In this document: positions 48,169 through 56,221 of the stretch, in pieces | Layout: each line of letters begins with the position of its first letter | Position numbering within the stretch: the stretch's first letter is position 1 | NCBI GenBank assembly: GCA_039636795.1 | Contig: CP143430.1 | Span: 5,332,001 to 5,396,000 of the forward strand | DNA: 64,000 nucleotides | Source of the DNA: Micrococcaceae bacterium Sec5.1 | GTDB taxonomy: Bacteria; Actinomycetota; Actinomycetes; Actinomycetales; Micrococcaceae | Direction of reading: 5' to 3' | Position numbers and translations under genes: made by a program | Notes under the pieces: model-generated | What the model was told of the DNA's origin: nothing | What the model saw: only the letters and a program-made list of their open reading frames with translations | Database searches by the model: none

Positions 48169-48908
48169 TGAATTCCCAGTTATGGCAGCAGCTCGCGCCC
48201 CTGCTCCAAGGCAGGACGTACACCGATCTGACGCACGCGTTCCATCCGGGCCAGCCCCATTTTGCTGCCTTTCCGGATGAGTCCCGCGAAGCCCTCTTTG
48301 ACATGGAAAAGGGGGACGGCTTTACCGCCCACCGGTACTCGATCGTTGGCCAGTGGGGCACCCACGTGGATCCGCCGTCGCACTTTGTCCGGGGCGGCCG
48401 AACGCTTGACGAGATACCAGTGGAACAAATGCTGTTGCCCTTGGTTGTCCTGGATATCAGCGACCGTGTTCGCGACGATGACGATGCCACCCCCACGCTC
48501 GCCGACGTTCAGGGGTGGGAGGCGAGGAACGGGCACATTTTGCCAGGTTCGTTTGTGGCGCTCCGCACTGGTTGGAGCCGGCGATGGCCCGATGCCCAGG
48601 CCATGGCGAACAAGGACCAAGCCGGTATCAGCCACACTCCCGGCTGGTCACGGGAGGTTCTGGAATACCTGATCGAGAAGCGGGCTGTGGCTGCGGTGGG
48701 CCACGAACAAACGGACACTGATCCCGGCGTTGCCACTTCCCAACAGGACTTCAGCCTGGAAACTTATGTCCTGGCCCGCGACAAGTGGCAGATTGAACTC
48801 CTCGCCAACCTGGATAACGTACCCGAGGCAGGCGCCGTCCTGGTTGCTACCTGGGCCAAACCCTTGGAAGGCAGTGGCTTTCCGGCCAGGGTTTTCGCCA
48901 TCCACTAG
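48168..48908 (+). CDS. Cyclase-family hydrolase (kynurenine-formamidase/isatin-hydrolase fold)
   Basis: This 246-residue metal hydrolase has the family motif H-x-G-T-H-x-D-x-P-x-H: here VGQWGTHVDPPSHF, with Q in the first position in place of H. GTHVDPPSHF otherwise matches the metal-binding set. The family hydrolyses N-formyl or cyclic amides such as N-formylkynurenine or isatin. It is coupled to the upstream gene and followed 13 bases on by an IclR regulator. The substrate is not known. Confidence 0.82.
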   Translation: MNSQLWQQLAPLLQGRTYTDLTHAFHPGQPHFAAFPDESREALFDMEKGDGFTAHRYSIVGQWGTHVDPPSHFVRGGRTLDEIPVEQMLLPLVVLDISDRVRDDDDATPTLADVQGWEARNGHILPGSFVALRTGWSRRWPDAQAMANKDQAGISHTPGWSREVLEYLIEKRAVAAVGHEQTDTDPGVATSQQDFSLETYVLARDKWQIELLANLDNVPEAGAVLVATWAKPLEGSGFPARVFAIH

Positions 48909-48921
48909 CTAGAATCAATCC

Positions 48922-49686
48922 ATGTCAAAGACCTCAAGCATGGGCCGCGGCATGATGGCCATCCTTGCGATCGGTGCCCGTCACGCGCAAGGACACGACG
49001 GCGGTACGGTCGCCGACGTCGCGGCCGACCTGGACAAGGACCGCAGCCAAGTATCGCGGAGCCTCAAGGGCGCCTTGCAGGAGGGTTTCCTGGCCCGCAG
49101 GGATCAGAGGAAATACAGCTTGGGCTGGACTATCCTGACGGACGCCCAACTGGTCGCTGAACAACGGCTGAAGACGGACGGGCTAACTGCGCTTGAGGGT
49201 CTCGCTTCTGAAACCAACGAGGCATGCTTTCTTGGCGTGCTCAGCGGCAACAGCACGGTCACCATCGGTGAACAAGTGCCTGCCAGCGCCAACCTCGTGG
49301 GATCGTGGCTTGGACGTCCCTATCCTGCATATTGCAGTGACGCGGGCCAAGCACTTCTGTGGGACGCCCCGGACGATGAAGTTCGCAAGATCTTCGAGTC
49401 TGTTGAATTCGTGAAGCATGGACCCAATACGCCTTCTTCCGTGGAGGACTTCCTGGCGCGGCTCAATGATGCTCGCGAACGCGGTTACTCGATCGTGGAC
49501 GAAGAAGCTGAGCCCGGACTCTACTCACTGGCTGCGCCTATACGCGACTTCAAAGGGGAGGTTGCTGCGGCCCTGCAGATAGTTGGCCCGAAGTCCCGCA
49601 TTGAACCTCACCGCGAAACGTACGCCGTCGCGCTCCACTCCTGGCAGGAATGGCTGGAGTCCATGGTGGGTGGACGACTTCAATAG
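48922..49686 (+). CDS. IclR-family regulator of the cyclase operon
   Basis: This 254-residue protein has an N-terminal winged helix (GGTVADVAADLDKDRSQVSRSLKGALQEGFLARRDQRKYSLG) and an IclR effector domain (NEACFLGVLSGNSTVTIGEQV, AYCSDAGQALLWD, EEAEPGLYSLAAPIRDFKGEVAAALQIVGP). It follows the cyclase gene at 13 bases and may regulate the locus. A second IclR gene converges on it. Confidence 0.88.
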   Translation: MSKTSSMGRGMMAILAIGARHAQGHDGGTVADVAADLDKDRSQVSRSLKGALQEGFLARRDQRKYSLGWTILTDAQLVAEQRLKTDGLTALEGLASETNEACFLGVLSGNSTVTIGEQVPASANLVGSWLGRPYPAYCSDAGQALLWDAPDDEVRKIFESVEFVKHGPNTPSSVEDFLARLNDARERGYSIVDEEAEPGLYSLAAPIRDFKGEVAAALQIVGPKSRIEPHRETYAVALHSWQEWLESMVGGRLQ

Positions 49687-49697
49687 CCGCCCTGACC

Positions 49698-50564
49698 TCA
49701 GTTCCCCGTTGCGGAACCGGGAGTCCCGGATGCGGAACCGGGAGTCCCGGATGCGGAACCGAGCCGGTGCGCTGCCGAATGCAGCAGCGGGGCCAGTTCC
49801 GGCGCGGCCCTCTCAAGATCGGAAAGCGTACCCAGGACACTGAGCGCAGCAATGATGGCGCCTGAAGAATCCCGAACAGGTACGCCCAGTTCCCACACGC
49901 CGTGTTCGAACTCCTCGGCCGCCAAAACAAATCCCCGGGGCCTGTCGCGCTCCATGAGGGCGTCGACTTCCGCTTCGGAATGCGCTGCAGCAGGCCCGCC
50001 AACTCCAATGAAGTTGACATCCTTGAGCAGGGCTTCAAGTTCGTTCCGGGAGTGGTCCCATAGCAATGCCCGCCCGGAACCCGTACACCACACAGGCGTG
50101 ACCATTCCCGGCTTCGCGAATCCGCCCAGCACCGAGTTGTTGGTGGAGGAACGCAGCAGCAGAACCTTGACACCATCGCGCACTGACAGCCGGGACCTAA
50201 GCCCCAGGGACGAGACCAACTCTTCCAGTTCTGCCCGGGAATCACGCACCCAGCCAACATTAAGGGAGGCGGCCAGGCTGAAGAACCGGGGTCCCGCACG
50301 GAAAGGTCCGCGCTCCAGCCGCTCCAGCAGCCCCAAGTTGCACAGTTCCTGGGCCAGTCGCGAGACCCGGCTCTGCTCCATGTCCAGCTCAGCCGCGAGC
50401 TGGGATACGCCAAGGAGCTGACGGCCCTGCTTTTCGCGGTCAGTAACCAACCGAACGAGACGAAGCCCCTGCGCCAACGACGACGCCTCCGGTGACACCT
50501 CCAAGAAATCCCGCTCCTTCCGCCAAGCGCTCACGCCATTCTCACACGCCCGCGTCAGGGGCAA
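49698..50564 (-). CDS. IclR-family regulator, convergent with the one above
   Basis: This 288-residue protein has an IclR winged helix (GVSQLAAELDMEQSRVSRLAQELCNLGLLERLERG) and effector domain. Its last 20 residues or so are GSASGTPGSASGTPGSATGN, encoded by a 21-bp tandem repeat, unlike other IclR proteins. The start is TTG 50564, or GTG 50534. It lies next to an APC permease on the same strand and likely senses a compound in the same pathway. Confidence 0.85.
   Translation of the reverse strand: MPLTRACENGVSAWRKERDFLEVSPEASSLAQGLRLVRLVTDREKQGRQLLGVSQLAAELDMEQSRVSRLAQELCNLGLLERLERGPFRAGPRFFSLAASLNVGWVRDSRAELEELVSSLGLRSRLSVRDGVKVLLLRSSTNNSVLGGFAKPGMVTPVWCTGSGRALLWDHSRNELEALLKDVNFIGVGGPAAAHSEAEVDALMERDRPRGFVLAAEEFEHGVWELGVPVRDSSGAIIAALSVLGTLSDLERAAPELAPLLHSAAHRLGSASGTPGSASGTPGSATGN
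49711..49760. repeat. 21-bp tandem repeats at the end of the IclR gene
   Basis: GCGGAACCGGGAGTCCCGGAT occurs at 49711-49731 and 49732-49752, and part of a third copy to about 49760. Each unit contains the palindrome CCGGGAGTCCCGG. They encode the Ala-Ser-Gly-Thr-Pro-Gly-Ser tail. Confidence 0.85.
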
Positions 50565-50596
50565 GAATCAGGGGCCCTTGGTCAGGACGACAAACG

Positions 50597-50636
50597 GCTT
50601 CACGGCCGGACTCTCTCTGAAGTCCGGCCGTGAAGC
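50597..50636 (-). terminator. Terminator-like hairpin after the permease gene
   Basis: GCTTCACGGCCGGACT (50597-50612) and AGTCCGGCCGTGAAGC (50621-50636) form a perfect 16-bp stem 16 bases after the permease stop. The tail is GTTTG rather than a full T run. Confidence 0.75.
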
Positions 50637-50651
50637 TCTGTGCTGGATTGA

Positions 50652-52106
50652 TCAGGCGATCTGCTTAGCCGCCGCGCGTCCATGCCTGAAGTGGAAGTAG
50701 ATGTAGCAGGCGGCCACGAACGGAATACCGAAGTAAAGGGCAGCAACCTGGTTTGGATCGAAGGCAATGCCTATCAGTGAGACCAGGCAAAGCGTGAATG
50801 CCAGGATGGGAACCAACGGGAAGAACGGGGCCTTGTAGGCAAGATCGGCCACCTGCCCGCCGTTTCGGATAAATGCCCGGCGATGGAAGAAGTGGGATGC
50901 TGTGATTGACATCCATACCCCTACCACCGCGAATCCCGCCACGGAAACAAGGGCAAGGTATACCGTTTCGGGGGCAACCACGCTGCTGATCAGCGATGCC
51001 AGCCCGCCAAGCATGCTGACAGAAAGGGCAACAAGGGGAATCCCGCGCTTCGTCAGTCGCTTCAGTGCCTTTGGCGCGTGCCCCTCGTCGGACAGCGAGT
51101 ACAGCATGCGGGCACAGGAGAACAGTCCGCTGTTTCCGGCAGACAACAGTGCCGTGATGATGACGAAGTTCATGATGTCCGCCGCATAGGGGATGCCCAC
51201 CGAGGAGAACACCGTAACGAACGGGCTCTCATCCAAGCCCACCTGATCGAAAGGAACAGTGGCGGCGATGACGGCAATGGCACCGACGAAGAAGATCAGG
51301 AGACGAATTACAGTGCTGCGCATGGCTTTGGGAATGTTTCGCGCGGGATCGGTAGTTTCTCCAGCAGCGACGCCGATGAGTTCAGAGCCGGAGAAGGCGT
51401 AGAAGACTGCCAGGGCAGTAACAAGAACCCCCGAGAAACCGTTGGGGAAGAGGCCCCCTGAGGTGTTGAAGTTTTCAAAAAGGAACGGCTGGTTTCCGGA
51501 TTCCGAGAGCGGCTGGAACCCGAGGAGTGCGGCTCCGCCAAGCACGATCAACGCGATGATCGCCCCCACTTTAACTATGGAGAACCAGAACTCGGACTCT
51601 CCGAAGAACCTGGAGGAAATGGCATTGAGTCCGAAGAGGATTGCTGCGAACACCACGCACCAGACCCACACGTCCACGCCGGGGAACCACCGCTGCATGA
51701 GCAGGCCCGACGCCGTGAATTCGGACCCGATCGCAACCGCCCAGCAAAGCCAATAGAGCCAGGCTGTGGCGAAGCCCGTGGCGGGACCAATGGATCGTGC
51801 AGCGTAAATGTGGAAGGCGCCTGAAACCGGGTAGGCAATGGCCAGTTCGCCGAGGCAAGCCATCACAAGGTAGACCACGAAGGCCCCCACCAAGTAGGCA
51901 ATGACAGCGCCAAGGGGACCCGCTTGGGAAATCGTGTATCCGGAACTGAGGAAGAGGCCCGATCCGATGACGCCGCCCATCGCGATCATGATGAGGTGGC
52001 GCGGACCCATCGTTCGGCGGAGGCCGGTTTCGGCAGCGGTGGACGAGGCGGGAGAAGCGGGAGCATCAGGTAGTTGGTCCAATTGCAGGGGTGCTGAAGG
52101 TTCCAT
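50652..52106 (-). CDS. Amino acid permease (APC superfamily)
   Basis: This 484-residue protein has 12 membrane segments and GLRRTMGPRHLIMIAMGGVIGSGLFLSSGYTISQAGP at the start, FSCARMLYSLSDEGHAPKAL further on, as in AAT-family permeases. ATG 52106 is preferred over a longer frame because GGAGA lies about 10 bases upstream. The operator-like site in front matches that of the cyclase operon. Its substrate may be related to tryptophan or another aromatic if the locus is one system. Confidence 0.9.
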   Translation of the reverse strand: MEPSAPLQLDQLPDAPASPASSTAAETGLRRTMGPRHLIMIAMGGVIGSGLFLSSGYTISQAGPLGAVIAYLVGAFVVYLVMACLGELAIAYPVSGAFHIYAARSIGPATGFATAWLYWLCWAVAIGSEFTASGLLMQRWFPGVDVWVWCVVFAAILFGLNAISSRFFGESEFWFSIVKVGAIIALIVLGGAALLGFQPLSESGNQPFLFENFNTSGGLFPNGFSGVLVTALAVFYAFSGSELIGVAAGETTDPARNIPKAMRSTVIRLLIFFVGAIAVIAATVPFDQVGLDESPFVTVFSSVGIPYAADIMNFVIITALLSAGNSGLFSCARMLYSLSDEGHAPKALKRLTKRGIPLVALSVSMLGGLASLISSVVAPETVYLALVSVAGFAVVGVWMSITASHFFHRRAFIRNGGQVADLAYKAPFFPLVPILAFTLCLVSLIGIAFDPNQVAALYFGIPFVAACYIYFHFRHGRAAAKQIA

Positions 52107-52212
52107 GTGGTGTCTCCGGTTAATGACAGATGCGAACGGTACGCCTGAGGACATCCGGACTGAGGGTGCCAAGAAGGGCGTCTGTAGTGACGAAGGTAAC
52201 ACAATTTCGACG

Positions 52213-52247
52213 CATATGGTCATTAAAAACATTTGTTAATGCATATG
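52213..52247. promoter_or_regulatory. Candidate operator before the permease (site 2)
   Basis: CATTAA and TTAATG form a 6-bp inverted repeat with a 9-base spacer (52221-52241), flanked by CATATG palindromes at 52213-52218 and 52242-52247. Inside it, AAACATTTGTTAATGC (52227-52242) matches site 1 at 47640-47655. It lies about 110 bases before ATG 52106. Confidence 0.5.
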
Positions 52248-52279
52248 TTGCACGTTACGCGCTGCGTGGTTAGCCGGGA

Positions 52280-52975
52280 TTAGTAGTCCGGGTTGCTCGG
52301 TACAACAAGTCCCGTCTCGTACGCGTACACCACCACTTGCACACGATCCCTCAATTGCAGCTTGCTGAGGATGCGGCGGACATGGGTCTTGACAGTGGCC
52401 TCGGACAGGAAGAACTTGTGGGCGATCTCCGCGTTGGACAGCCCCTCGGCGATGGTCGTGAGGATCTCGGTTTCGCGCGGAGTGAGATCGTCCAATAACG
52501 GATCGCGATGTGGGTTGGGCGATTGGCCGGGCACGCTGCCGCCGCGTACATATGTTTCCAACAGCCTCTGCGTCACGCGGGGGGCGACAACGGCGTCGCC
52601 ACTGGCCACTAGTCGCACAGCGTGCACGAGTTCAACCGGGGCAACATCCTTGAGCAGGAAGGCAGAGGCGCCCGCTTGCAGCCCCGAGAAGGCGTATTCG
52701 TCCAGGTCAAACGTGGTGAGGATGATGACCCGCGCTTCGGAACCGGAGTCCGAAATGCGGCGCGTGGCTTCTATGCCATCCATGGTGGGCATCCGGACGT
52801 CCATAAGCACCACATCCGGCTGCAGCTCCTCAACCTGCCGGACTGCCTCGTTCCCGTCCGATGCCTCGCCCACTACATGGAAGTTATCTTCACCTTCAAG
52901 GATGAGTCGAAAGCCCATTCGCAGCAGTGGCTGGTCATCCACCAGCAGGATCTTGATGACGCCGTTCTCTACCAC
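52280..52975 (-). CDS. LuxR/NarL-type response regulator
   Basis: This 231-residue protein has a receiver (ILLVDDQPLLRMGF, phospho-acceptor Asp in VLMDVRMPTMDGIE) and a C-terminal LuxR HTH (LTPRETEILTTIAEGLSNAEIAHKFFLSEATVKTHVRRILSKL). GTG 52975 shares one base with the stop of the kinase gene. It is the last gene of an ABC-exporter/two-component operon. Confidence 0.93.
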   Translation of the reverse strand: MVENGVIKILLVDDQPLLRMGFRLILEGEDNFHVVGEASDGNEAVRQVEELQPDVVLMDVRMPTMDGIEATRRISDSGSEARVIILTTFDLDEYAFSGLQAGASAFLLKDVAPVELVHAVRLVASGDAVVAPRVTQRLLETYVRGGSVPGQSPNPHRDPLLDDLTPRETEILTTIAEGLSNAEIAHKFFLSEATVKTHVRRILSKLQLRDRVQVVVYAYETGLVVPSNPDY

Positions 52976-54258
52976 TATTCCCCCTTTTCGCCGTTCCAGT
53001 GCAGCTCGGCGTGGACCGCCCAGCCTCCCCTTTTGCTCGGACCGGCACTAACGATTCCAGCATAGATTCCCGCCCGTTCACGCATCCCGGCGATGCCTTG
53101 CCGTGTTCCCAGGCTGTCCATTGACTCGCCACCCTCGCGGGTTCCGCGGCCGTCGTCGAGCACGTCTATACTGACCAGGTCGCCCTCGCGGGCTACCTGC
53201 ACGTCCACGCGGCTAAGAGAGCGCCCATAGCGAAGAACGTTGGTCAACGATTCCTGCACAATCCGGTAAACGGTGAGCTCGAACGCAGGATCGGCCGGAA
53301 GCGCGGGCCCAGTGTGCGCGTAGTGCAGCGGCAGGCCAGCCGTGCGGAATCCATCCAGCAGCTTGGCCAGGTTAAGCCCGGACTCAAGCGGTGTCAGCGG
53401 CGCCGGGCGGCCGGAATCGTCGCGCAGGACTCCAAGCACCCGGCGCATGTCCGCAAGCGCCGCCCTACCCGTTCGGGACAGTTCACCCAGGACATCCCCG
53501 GCGCGGTCGGGGTCCTTCTTGACCACAACTGCAGCACCGTCCGACAAACTGATCATTACCGTCAGGGAGTGAGCCACGACGTCGTGCATTTCGCGGGCAA
53601 TCCTGTTGCGCTCGGTGACCTTGCCCAACTGCGTTGTCCGCGCCGCCCAGGCAGCAATCTCGGCCTCATGCTCCCGCCTCTGGCGGACCGAGATACCAAT
53701 GCCCGTGGCCAGCAGGTTGGACAACATGATGGTTACAGCAGTGGCGATGTTGTTGATGAGGTGGAAGTTCTCGGGGACGTCCTGCAGGGTGTTCATACTG
53801 CTGGGACTTGTCCACATGAAAAGGTACAGCAGGCTCAGCGGCAGGCTGGCAGCGCCAAACACCACCAGTGAAGTTGCTCGCTTCCGGTTCGTGGCTACAG
53901 CGTAGAGGGCGAACCACAGGCCCGCGGAAACGTTTGAGCCCCACGGGTTCAGCACGGTGGCCAGGACTTCCAGAACCGCGACGGCGGCAACCACCTGAAG
54001 CGGGTAGCGCCGCCGGAATATCAGGACAGTCGCGATCAGCAGCAAGAGCCCGACGACGAGCCACTTTCCCTCAATGATCGAGGCGATGATAGTGGGCAAG
54101 GCCAACAGGACGTAGCAAAGGACAACCACTGCATCCATCGCGCGGGGACGCTGGAAAAAGTACCGACGAATACGGCCCCTGCGGCGCTGGGCAATTTCAG
54201 CGAAGGACGCGTCGGCTGTCACAGCCGGCGCGTCCTTCACTTGTGGAGCTTCAGTCAT
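52975..54258 (-). CDS. Sensor histidine kinase (HisKA_3)
   Basis: This 427-residue protein has about five N-terminal membrane segments (about 40-165), then the HisKA_3 phospho-acceptor His in RNRIAREMHDVVAHSLTVMI, and an HATPase domain (LTNVLRYGRSLSRVDVQV, DVLDDGRGTREGG). It pairs with the response regulator it overlaps. The stimulus probably relates to the ABC exporter upstream. Confidence 0.93.
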   Translation of the reverse strand: MTEAPQVKDAPAVTADASFAEIAQRRRGRIRRYFFQRPRAMDAVVVLCYVLLALPTIIASIIEGKWLVVGLLLLIATVLIFRRRYPLQVVAAVAVLEVLATVLNPWGSNVSAGLWFALYAVATNRKRATSLVVFGAASLPLSLLYLFMWTSPSSMNTLQDVPENFHLINNIATAVTIMLSNLLATGIGISVRQRREHEAEIAAWAARTTQLGKVTERNRIAREMHDVVAHSLTVMISLSDGAAVVVKKDPDRAGDVLGELSRTGRAALADMRRVLGVLRDDSGRPAPLTPLESGLNLAKLLDGFRTAGLPLHYAHTGPALPADPAFELTVYRIVQESLTNVLRYGRSLSRVDVQVAREGDLVSIDVLDDGRGTREGGESMDSLGTRQGIAGMRERAGIYAGIVSAGPSKRGGWAVHAELHWNGEKGE

Positions 54259-54276
54259 GGATTGAGCCTAGACGGC

Positions 54277-55128
54277 CTAGACGTCCCGCTTCTTCAGCAG
54301 GACCATCGCCAAGGCAACCGGCACTACAACCCAGGCGCCGAGAACCAGGGCGGCCTGCCAGACTTCCAGGGTGTCCGGAACATGCTCGACGGCGGTCATC
54401 GGGTTGATCGTGTTACCCGGAAGGTACTTGCGGGCCTCCACGAGGAAATCGCCGGGAATGAGCTGGAAGGCAATCGGAGCCACAAAGAACAGGCCCACGA
54501 GGCTCATGATGCCTCCTGCCGAGTTGCGGACGATGGTTCCAAGTGCCATACCAATCGCTGCCACGGCTGCCACGTAAATGCTGTTGACCAGCAAAAGCTT
54601 GACCGATTGCGAGCTACTGAGATCCAGCTTCAGATCGTAGTTATCCACGATCGGGAGTGACACGAGGCCAGCTATGAAGGTGGACACCGCCGTCAACAGG
54701 AAGGCACTGACCATCACGACTATCAGCTTGGCCAGGAATGGCGAGAGCCTCTTGGGGACCGCGGCGAAGGTGGAGCGCGCCATTCCCGTGGTGAACTCGG
54801 AGCTCATGAGCAGGACGCCCAACGAACCGAGGATTAGCTGGGCGAAGGCGATGCCGGAGGTGGGGATGCTAACGGCGATGTCCCCGCCCTGCGCGGCAAT
54901 GGCTGCGGCCGCTTCAGGATCCCTCGCAGCTTGCTCAGCGAACTGCCCCGTTCCCCAGGCCGAAAGTGCTGCGAAGCCGACCATCACCAAGGCTGTGGAA
55001 GCAAGGAGAATCAGCGTGGACAACAGTGTGCGGAACTTGATGAACTCCGAGTTCAGTACGCGATGGAACGCCGGTCCGGGACCGACGGAATTACGCATGG
55101 ACTTGCGGTCCAAAGTGGTGGTGCTCAT
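54277..55128 (-). CDS. ABC-2-type transporter permease
   Basis: This 283-residue protein has six membrane segments with a pair at about 35-55 and four more to the end, typical of ABC-2 permeases. It starts 2 bases after the ATPase stop. With the ATPase it forms an exporter; substrate unknown, perhaps an antimicrobial, as in many such TCS-linked systems. Confidence 0.88.
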   Translation of the reverse strand: MSTTTLDRKSMRNSVGPGPAFHRVLNSEFIKFRTLLSTLILLASTALVMVGFAALSAWGTGQFAEQAARDPEAAAAIAAQGGDIAVSIPTSGIAFAQLILGSLGVLLMSSEFTTGMARSTFAAVPKRLSPFLAKLIVVMVSAFLLTAVSTFIAGLVSLPIVDNYDLKLDLSSSQSVKLLLVNSIYVAAVAAIGMALGTIVRNSAGGIMSLVGLFFVAPIAFQLIPGDFLVEARKYLPGNTINPMTAVEHVPDTLEVWQAALVLGAWVVVPVALAMVLLKKRDV

Positions 55129-55130
55129 GT

Positions 55131-56075
55131 CTATTTCCCTCCGGCCTGAACGGGAACAGCGGCCCCGGCGGTGATGTGCGAGTGGTATTCCACCTCGTCT
55201 TTGGTCAACTCCATGTACGCCTCTTCAAGGCTTGCCTGGAGCGGGGTCAACTCGTAGACCATGACCTGGTTGTCCAGGGCAGTCCTGGCGATTCCGCGCG
55301 GATCCAGGCCCGAAACTTCCAGCAGCTCACGCTCGTGGACCTCCACGGAGACACCCGTGCCGGCGAGCAGTTGCATGAGCCGCTCCGGCTGGTCCGTGCG
55401 GACGCGGGTGCGGGCCTGGCCCTTGCCGGTGATGATCTCTGCGATGGGTGCGTCCGCAATGATCTTGCCGCGGCCAATCACGATCAGATGGTCTGCCGTC
55501 AACGCCATCTCACTCATGAGGTGGCTGGACAGGAATACGGTGCGGCCCTCGGAAGCGAGGTACTTCACCAGGTTCCGAACCCAGACCACGCCTTCCGGAT
55601 CCAGGCCGTTGACGGGTTCGTCCAGGATGATGGTCTGTGGATCGCCCAGGAGCGCTGCCGCAATGCCGAGGCGCTGGCCCATACCGAGCGAGAAACCCTT
55701 CACCTTCTTCTTGGCGACTTCTCCCAACCCGGTCATCTCGATGACCTCCCGCACCCGGCTCTTGGGGATGCTGTGGGTCGCGGCCATGGCGAGCAGGTGG
55801 TTGTACGCCGTGCGGCTCGTGTGGACTGCCTTGGCATCCAGGAGCGCACCGATTTCACGCAGCGGCGCAACATGCTTGGCGAACGGCTCACCGTTCACGG
55901 TCACCGAACCCGCAGTGGGAGTATCCAGCCCCATGATCATGCGCATAGTGGTGGACTTGCCGGCACCGTTCGGGCCCAGGAAGCCCGTCACCCGTCCGGC
56001 TTGGACAGTGAAACTGACACCGCCGACGGCGGTTTTCTCGCCGTAGACCTTCGTCAGGCCTTTTGCTTCGATCAT
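55131..56075 (-). CDS. ABC transporter ATP-binding protein
   Basis: This 314-residue ATPase has Walker A GPNGAGKST, signature SLGMGQRLGIA, Walker B LDEPVNGLDP, and the switch His in SSHLMSE. The C-terminal extension of about 80 residues is normal for ABC-2 drug/antibiotic exporters. ATG 56075 is preferred; GGAGGG lies about 9 bases upstream. It heads the four-gene operon ATPase, permease, kinase and regulator. Confidence 0.93.
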   Translation of the reverse strand: MIEAKGLTKVYGEKTAVGGVSFTVQAGRVTGFLGPNGAGKSTTMRMIMGLDTPTAGSVTVNGEPFAKHVAPLREIGALLDAKAVHTSRTAYNHLLAMAATHSIPKSRVREVIEMTGLGEVAKKKVKGFSLGMGQRLGIAAALLGDPQTIILDEPVNGLDPEGVVWVRNLVKYLASEGRTVFLSSHLMSEMALTADHLIVIGRGKIIADAPIAEIITGKGQARTRVRTDQPERLMQLLAGTGVSVEVHERELLEVSGLDPRGIARTALDNQVMVYELTPLQASLEEAYMELTKDEVEYHSHITAGAAVPVQAGGK

Positions 56076-56221
56076 GGAAGCGTTCCCTCCTCGGAGCACG
56101 TGTGCGTGCAGATGAGTTGTTGACTGTACTAACCACGCTAGTCACAGAGGGTGCGGAAATCGCCTGTCTCAGGGATGATTCAGGGTCCAGTCAGGGTAGT
56201 CCTCCCGGATGACCCCAGGAT

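Noticed and set aside
49711..49760. CRISPR array
   Set aside because: The 21-bp units are directly adjacent, have no spacers, and are in-frame coding repeats.
55176..56123. Plus-strand ORF opposite the ABC ATPase
   Set aside because: Shadow of a gene with all ABC motifs.
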